A DNA stretch of 64,000 bases, from the NCBI GenBank assembly GCA_026545765.1, contig CM048843.1, forward strand, positions 88,041,050 to 88,105,049, written 5' to 3'. The first letter of the stretch is position 1. Each line of letters opens with the position of its first letter. The position numbers were made by a program, and so were the translations under genes. Shown here in pieces: positions 57,959 to 64,000 of this stretch. The notes under the pieces were generated by a model, which saw only the letters and a list, made by a program, of their open reading frames with translations, ran no database searches and was not told where the DNA came from. Origin of the DNA: Plantago major. Taxonomy: Eukaryota; Streptophyta; Magnoliopsida; Lamiales; Plantaginaceae.

Positions 57959-59944
57959 CTCAGACTAGTATTCCAGTGTTGCATTTTGTTTTTTTTAGGT
58001 ACATAAAACTATAAAAGTTTAATTGAACATGCACAAGAAGTTAGCAGAGTACTATTACAGCAAGTCCTCCATTGTTGCATTTTCTAATTACTATGATGCA
58101 GTTGAGGTTCCTTATGTATCTTTTTGGTTTTTAGACCTTGCTGCTTTATCCCACAAATGAGAAAGATGTCTGGTATTCTGAATAACTAGTACTAGTAACT
58201 TGGACAGTCAAGTGATGAAGGTTAGTTGAAATATTTCATTCTATTTATCATATATGTGTGGTATCTATCATGTACGCAACGCATCATCACAGCATAGTTA
58301 TCAATAGTGCACTCATTACAGTATGCAAGTATCCGTACTGAGGTGTATCATATTTAGTAGCATGTTTGTTGGCACTATTCTGGCTTCACGCATTGCGTGC
58401 TATAGGTTGCTATATTTAAGTCAGCTGCTAGGTGAGTTATTTTAGGATTTATTAGAGAGGCGTAGTTTATGTTAGATACTTGCGCCATTTGTAAGTAGAC
58501 TAGGTTGGTTCAAAAAAATAAGATAGGATGATTTTGGGTTCTATTTGCTTAAAAATAGTAGCAATGCAATGATCTGGAACTTCACTTGGATGGGGGTGAT
58601 GATTAGTTCTGCTCTTTGTTACTTCATTAAGATGCTAATGTACTGCTTAAAAATAGTAGCAATGCGATAATCTGGAACTTCACTTGGATGGGGGTGATGA
58701 TTATTAGATCTGCAGTAGTTCTGCACTTCGTTACTCCACTCTATTGAGATGCTAATATTGCATTTTTAACTTCAAGACTCTATATGGTTATTATGTCAAT
58801 GGATAAATCGAGTTATTTAGGTGCTTGTGTTTTGTTCTAATGATGATACATGTGTGTCTGTGTCTCTGTGCCTTCTTCCAAATCGTGCATGCGCGCTATT
58901 CACTGTAGCCTGAAGACCTCTTTGCTCCAGTCCACACTCCACAGTACGATGCACTATGAGCTATTAATAATTATGCAATACAATGCACTAACAGGTGGAC
59001 GATTTTCTATTGATGAGGTAGGAAACTGAGCATCATCACTTTTCGTATTTATATGCAGGCTGGTGTGGATCAACTAAGAATTTAAGATCACTCCTGTTCT
59101 GGGGAAGGAAAGTTAATCGTCAACCAAGTCGATGCACGTATGCTCTACCTATCACTGAGGCCATTTTATCTCTGAAGTTCTGTGAAGGCATCCACCGTGC
59201 CTGGCACGATGCTGATAGACCAAATAAGAGCCGTCTCCTCCCTATGATCTGGATTTAACTTAATTTAATTTACTTTCTGAACCTATGTTTATCTGCTTGA
59301 TCTTTCTGAAAATGTGAAATGCTACAATTTACATTATATACAATGTAATTCTAAAATACATTATATACAATGTAATTCTAAAATGTGAAATGCTACAATT
59401 TACTTTCTACACGATAGTACCATGTTTAACTATTTATGGTTCTTGGTTTCGTTTTGTGTCAGACATATATTGACTAAGACAGAAAGAGACACCCACATGG
59501 ACAGATAAGAACAAAAGTTCAACACAGTCTAGGCTGAGAGACGCAGATAAGAGAAAAGAAAACTGAGCAAAGAACACCCAAAAATAGATCAACCAGACAA
59601 CCACAACCAGAAATCAGAATGAGAAACTTGGATTAGTACGAAATGGCCATCCTCGACTCAAACTTATTGTAGCTTGCAACAATTGAATTCTGATGCAAAT
59701 ATCTCCATATATACAGAGAAGGTTCTCTCTTTCACTTCGTTGCAGATGTTCGCAACGTATACCAGGTCAAAATAGATACCACAAAACACAGATTCACATT
59801 AGAACTACATTAAAACGGTAACCCTAACTCATCTAAGTTACTACGAACCATCGTCAAAAACCTTCTACAAGATATAAACATAGTATATAATGGTAACCTT
59901 TCCTCTGTTCCATCTTTTCCCCAATGCACCTGCATATTGAACAT
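57959..59944. other. F-box gene 3' region with two small repeats
   Basis: A possible last exon of the F-box gene lies at 59059-59085. A tandem duplication of about 98 bp lies at 58547-58755. At 59308-59405 the pieces AATGTGAAATGCTACAATTT and ACATTATATACAATGTAATT each occur twice. No further gene is seen, and the end is the 3' flank of RopGEF. Confidence 0.5.
58547..58755. repeat. ~98-bp tandem repeat x2
   Basis: TGCTTAAAAATAGTAGCAAT followed by GGAACTTCACTTGGATGGGG occurs at 58547 and again at about 58645. The second copy carries a short insertion. It lies in the putative last intron of the F-box gene. Confidence 0.8.
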
Positions 59945-62580
59945 TTAGTCGCGTTCTTGAGCTTCACCTGGGACTCTTCTGGAACCAAGATTGCCAGCGT
60001 ATGACCAGAGCTTATCCAAATCAGAAGGCACCATTTTCTCAAACTTGCGGTTTGATATTCCTATGAGGCCACTATCGTTTAGAGGGGTGACGGACCTTCT
60101 TGGGCTACACGGCAACGGTGGAGATGAACAAAATGGTGTAGCAAAAGGAGATGCATAGGGCGTGTGTTGGAGTGAAAAAGGACTTGGAGACATCTTTTTC
60201 TGAACTGGAAGGCCATTAAAACCACCACTCCTGTTGAAAATTGACATTGACTCTGCTGCAGCACAGCGTTTGGTGGCATCGTCAACAAACAAAACATCAT
60301 CTATTCTGGCAATGATGTTAAATGCCAAGCTCTCCATTACCCTTGAGTAGCTTTCCAGAATTGAATGCCCAACGTCCTGTGACAGAAATGAGAAAGAACA
60401 ATCGGTCTTAAAGAGTTTTTAGATGGTAGGAACCAGTAATCAGATATTCAGATATTAACATCTTAAAATAGCTTCCAACTTATTTCTAGGCTTAGAACAA
60501 TTAATGGTTCCAGTAATTGCAAAACAGTTTCCAGCTCTTCTTTCTAACATTAAATCTGTTAAATACTCAACATCTAAACAGAACTAAATTTCACGTCCAT
60601 TTAATTAAACGCGTAGATATTGTTGTGGCTTTCTCTAATGCTTTTGTAAATGATACATGTAGATTCTAGTCTACTACATATTATGCAGCATCCTTTTCCG
60701 GAGTTGCACCGCAGAACCACTAAACACTGTATATAGATTGAACAAGCAACAGAAACACGAAGATAAGAGAAAAGAACAAAGCATATATACCTTGTTATAC
60801 TGGATTTTGCTCATATCTAGAGCTGTTTGTGGAAGGCCAGGAAAACGAAGTCTAAGACTGTGCAACAGGGTTTCAGCACGTTGAGACAGAAATTGATTCT
60901 TTCCACCATCTGCAACAAGCCCCATAACCTTACCACCCCAAGACTTCTTTTTAGATTTTGAAGGATTAGGTTGTTCTTTTCTATCTTTGAGCCTCCATAC
61001 ATGCACGGCTGCCTCAATTCTATTTGCCACATCCAATGTGTGGTGCTCAGATGACAAATCGAGGCAATCAAGGAGACATTCTGGTGCAAACTGCTCAGCT
61101 GTTACGTAGCGGTAAATGATATCACCCAGACAGTCTTTTCCATTCTGCAAGGAAATATTTGCCAAGATTAATAGACTGATATCAATTTCAGTCACATTCA
61201 ACAAAGAGGTGCAATCATTGCAAAGATTTTGTTGTGAAGTTTAAAGCATGCGCAGATGGTCATATAGAAATATCAACTAGAAACTACATTAGATATTAAG
61301 GAATTTAGATGAATTTCTATTTTGAAGCAAACAGATTCATAAGCACCCATGACATTGTATTTTACTAATTCGGGGAAAGCAGACAATATTTCACCTTGGG
61401 TAATGTTTCAACATAGGCAGTTGGAATCTCCATCTCAGTAAGCACATTCCCATTTATAGCCAAGGCCGCCTTTAAAATCTGATTCGTGCATTCCCGGCAC
61501 TGCTGCAACCTCTTCCTCGAGTCTTCAGACAACCCCTTCGGAGGAACTTTCGGGCACGGAAGCCACCACTTCTCTTCCTGCCTCACCGAAGGCCTCCCAG
61601 ACACACCGCCCGACGAAAACTTCTCACTCTCATCCACAACTATCCCCCGGTCCACATACCAAAACTCGGTATCACGAAACCCATCCAAAATGCTGATCAA
61701 CATCGCATCCAGCTTCTTAAGTGCAGGCAAGTTCATATACAAATCCGAACGTGGCCTAGTCGCCATCACCTCATACGTCCCACCACCAGGAAAATGCTGC
61801 ACTGCCGGCACCAGCTCGACTATCGAATCACTCACAGACAACAGCCACTCCATCTCTCTACACCACAACGCCTTCTTCTGCTGAGCCATCGGCTCCAATC
61901 TCCACAGCTCCCCAAATACAGTAGCTACCAATGCCATAAACAAATCCACCTCTTAGCCAAAAATCATACTAAAATTACACATTACTACTATATATAAACT
62001 ATAACAGTATAACACAAACAGATGCAGATAAATCCGGAAAAGGAATTTTACCAGATAGGTTCGTAATAGCATTCGAAATAGCTAATGCAGTACAAACTCC
62101 TTTTCCCCCTCCAGACATGTCCTCTCCTAGCAGCAGCTTAGCAAACCTCTCCTTCATCAAATCAATCTCTATCCAAAATCAACAACAAACTAAATCCGTA
62201 TCACAAATTACAGCATCACACAATCGATTCAATCAAAAATGCATAAAATCAATCACTAACAACCAAAACACAAATCTACAAACACAAATTACAGCATCAC
62301 ACAATCGATTCAACCAAAAACGCAAAAAAATGAATCACAAACCAGACGAATCATCGCGTTTCTGCGCCTTCTCATCCCAAACCAGCACATCCTTGCCGCC
62401 GATCACCGGAAAACTGAACGCCGACGAAGAACTCCCGGCCGCAAACGGTGAAAACGCCGTAGAACTCGACCGGCGTCCACCGCCATCGTAACTCGAACTC
62501 TCCGACTCGCTGACGTCAGCGCTGAGGCTGTAGCTGCCGCATCTCTCCTCACTCCCCTCCTCTGACGTCACGCTACCCAT
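59945..62580 (-). CDS. ROPGEF: Rop guanine nucleotide exchange factor (PRONE domain)
   Basis: It activates plant Rho-type GTPases (ROPs) at the plasma membrane in polar growth and receptor-kinase signalling. Minus-strand exons: 62580-62343, 62168-62052, 61924-61395, 61144-60791, 60376-59945; GT..AG introns; 1671 nt, 556 aa. The Ser-rich variable N-terminus (residues 1-79) precedes the PRONE domain (about 80-446). PRONE landmarks are [40 protein letters not shown] with [29 protein letters not shown] and [20 protein letters not shown] followed by VLFVDD. The C-terminal tail is Ser/Pro-rich with [11 protein letters not shown]. The length matches Arabidopsis RopGEF1 and relatives. The neighbourhood (MINIYO and GGR) agrees with ROPGEF1, At4g38430 from memory. 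No damage is seen. Confidence 0.96.
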
Positions 62581-62792
62581 CGATTACTGAAAATGTAGGA
62601 AACAGGTGAAAATGGAGAGATCTCAGAAGTGCATTTGGGAGATTTGAGGAGTCGGTTTGGTTTGGCTTGGCTTGGCTGTGTGGTGAAGCAAGCAACAGGA
62701 GAAGAATGAAGAAGAGAGAAAAAGTAAAAGCATACAATGCACACACAATTATGAAAGCAAAGCAGCAGTTTTTGTTGTTTAATGTTTCACAC

Positions 62793-62816
62793 TTCTCTCT
62801 CTCTCTCTCTCTCTCT
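62793..62816. repeat. (TC)n microsatellite upstream of RopGEF
   Basis: A CT run of about 22 bp lies ~215 bp upstream of the RopGEF start codon (as a GA run on the coding strand). Such GA tracts are common in plant 5' leaders and promoters. A regulatory role is unproven. Confidence 0.8.
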
Positions 62817-62955
62817 TGACTGTCACTGTACAGTGCTAGTACTACTCTTTTCCCCTTCCTCCTTACTTTCTCTCTCTAAATGCAGGATTTCATTTAGTAA
62901 TTGATTTAACGGCGTTAATGAGTTTACGGTGGTATTTCTTTCTTTTTTGTTTTTA

Positions 62956-63196
62956 CTCACTCCATTTCGGAGAAATTGTTACATTTTGACTTTGACCGGT
63001 CAACTGTCAAATTACTCATAAACGATAATAGTAAATAATTTAATAAAATCATATAATAAAAATTTAATTACTAAATTTTCATTATATAATTTTAAAAATT
63101 TATTTATTAATATCGTTTAAGAAAGAAATCGCCAAACGCTATAGCGATTAAGCTGCAGAATAGTAAAATGTAACACTTTTTTTGAAATGAAAGGAG
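62956..63196. mobile_element. Stowaway-like MITE, ~241 bp
   Basis: The left end CTCACTCCATTTCGGAGAAA followed by TTGTTACATTTTGAC is mirrored by AAAATGTAACACTTTTTTTG and AAATGAAAGGAG on the right. TA dinucleotides flank it (62954-62955 and 63197-63198). Its ends resemble those of the element at 20164, so they are probably of one family. It has no coding capacity. Confidence 0.75.
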
Positions 63197-63198
63197 TA

Positions 63199-64000
63199 TA
63201 TGAGTACGTGTGTGGGATGCGTTAGTTAACGTCGTTAGGGAGTGTACTGTTTGTCTGTAGGCATGGACCTGACGAGAAGATGGGTCGCTGTCTTATTTAC
63301 ATTCCCTTTTGCCATTGCCGTTGGTGTCTTTGTTGCATTTTTCCAATTGATTTCCCCACCAAAATTAGGAATTTTGTGGGAAATATAAACCCGGGTTGTA
63401 TTAGATGTGAAATAGGAATATAAATCCGACCTAATGAGATCATTTAACCCGAAAAAGAGTAAGAATGACATGTTGCTTGGTTTAAAATGAATTGTAATAT
63501 AAGTTTCAACTTTCAAACATTAACACTTTAATAATACAAATTAATTCTTTATATGCATTTGATTCTACTAGGACCAAGATAACAATGTGATTGCATCGTC
63601 TTTTGGTGTAGGAGATCGTGCACCAGGTTAGACTTTTAAATGATTGATATCTACTCCCTCCGTCCCAAAACAAATGTCACATTATGTGATATTTTTGTTA
63701 TGAGACGGAGGGAGTAATTTTTATTTATCAAGAGTGTGATCAATCTGCCAAAATCTTGGTGAAACTCAGGATTGACGATGTTAGGCTAGATATGGAATAC
63801 TAGGTTTGTATCTGACTTTTGTGTATGCTTGTTTTCTTTGTATTTAATTTTAAACAATGATTTTGCGCTCGAAGTTACCATTTATTTTTCCAAAACAACA
63901 GATAACCGTACAGTAACTCTTGGAAGTTGCTTATCTAATATATTTTGAGTTTCTTAGGAGAATGATTGTTTAAGTTGTTAATAGATTTATAACTAGTAGT
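63199..64000. other. Spacer at the window end
   Basis: AT-rich DNA with a 61-bp MITE (listed separately). No gene is supported up to the end of the window. Confidence 0.5.
63654..63714. mobile_element. Minimal Stowaway MITE, 61 bp
   Basis: CTCCCTCCGTCCCAAAACAA at the left and the inverse GAGACGGAGGGAG at the right form the canonical Stowaway inverted repeat, bordered by TA on both sides (63652-63653 and 63715-63716). The interior is nearly absent, so it is an internally deleted derivative. Confidence 0.9.

Noticed and set aside
62117-62491. 124-codon plus-strand frame across RopGEF exons 1-2
   Set aside because: It is antisense to the RopGEF N-terminus. The repeated [12 protein letters not shown] comes from a small direct repeat in intron 1.

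Overview
The window is nuclear DNA of a flowering plant. It has spliced genes with GT..AG introns, AT-rich spacers, and MITEs, a CACTA transposon and Helitron and copia remnants. Several proteins have clear Arabidopsis counterparts. The O-methyltransferase most resembles the flavonoid O-methyltransferases I know from mints and basil, so an asterid of the order Lamiales (perhaps Lamiaceae) is my best guess. That assignment is inference.

Five multi-exon or well-supported genes could be worked out end to end. They are an FBL10-type F-box/LRR protein (7721-13311, minus, 4 exons, 640 aa); the plastid small subunit of heterodimeric geranylgeranyl diphosphate synthase, GGR/SSU-II type (14791-17492, minus, 2 exons, 334 aa); MINIYO/RPAP1 (35469-43262, plus, 10 exons, 1522 aa); a COMT-type O-methyltransferase (45022-46383, plus, 3 exons, 348 aa); and a RopGEF with a PRONE domain (59945-62580, minus, 5 exons, 556 aa). 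In every case the exon lengths sum to whole codons. Single-exon or small genes are an NHL/LEA-2 membrane protein (3568-4158), an F-box/DUF295 protein (56663 onward) and two paralogous acidic proteins of unknown function (51406-52708 and 54154-55141).

Layout. From 0 to 7 kb lie a partial duplicate of the FBL10 3' end, a Helitron remnant, the NHL gene and a copia fragment. From 7.7 to 17.5 kb come FBL10 and the GGPPS small subunit, with minisatellite-rich introns. From 17.5 to 23.8 kb is AT-rich spacer with MITEs. From 23.9 to 32.1 kb a tandem array of three roughly 3-kb units carries broken ankyrin/PGG-domain gene copies; two of the units hold an antisense fragment that looks like part of a ribosome-inactivating-protein gene. 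MINIYO and the O-methyltransferase follow. A complete 4.6-kb CACTA element with a 3-bp target-site duplication lies just downstream of the methyltransferase. The acidic-protein cluster, the F-box gene and RopGEF complete the window.

The GGR, MINIYO and RopGEF genes stand in the same order as I recall for Arabidopsis At4g38460, At4g38440 and At4g38430 (ROPGEF1). This looks like an old conserved block spread over about 48 kb by insertions and local duplications. The genes do not form a pathway together. The unusual material is the nested tandem array, the acidic gene cluster and the CACTA interior.
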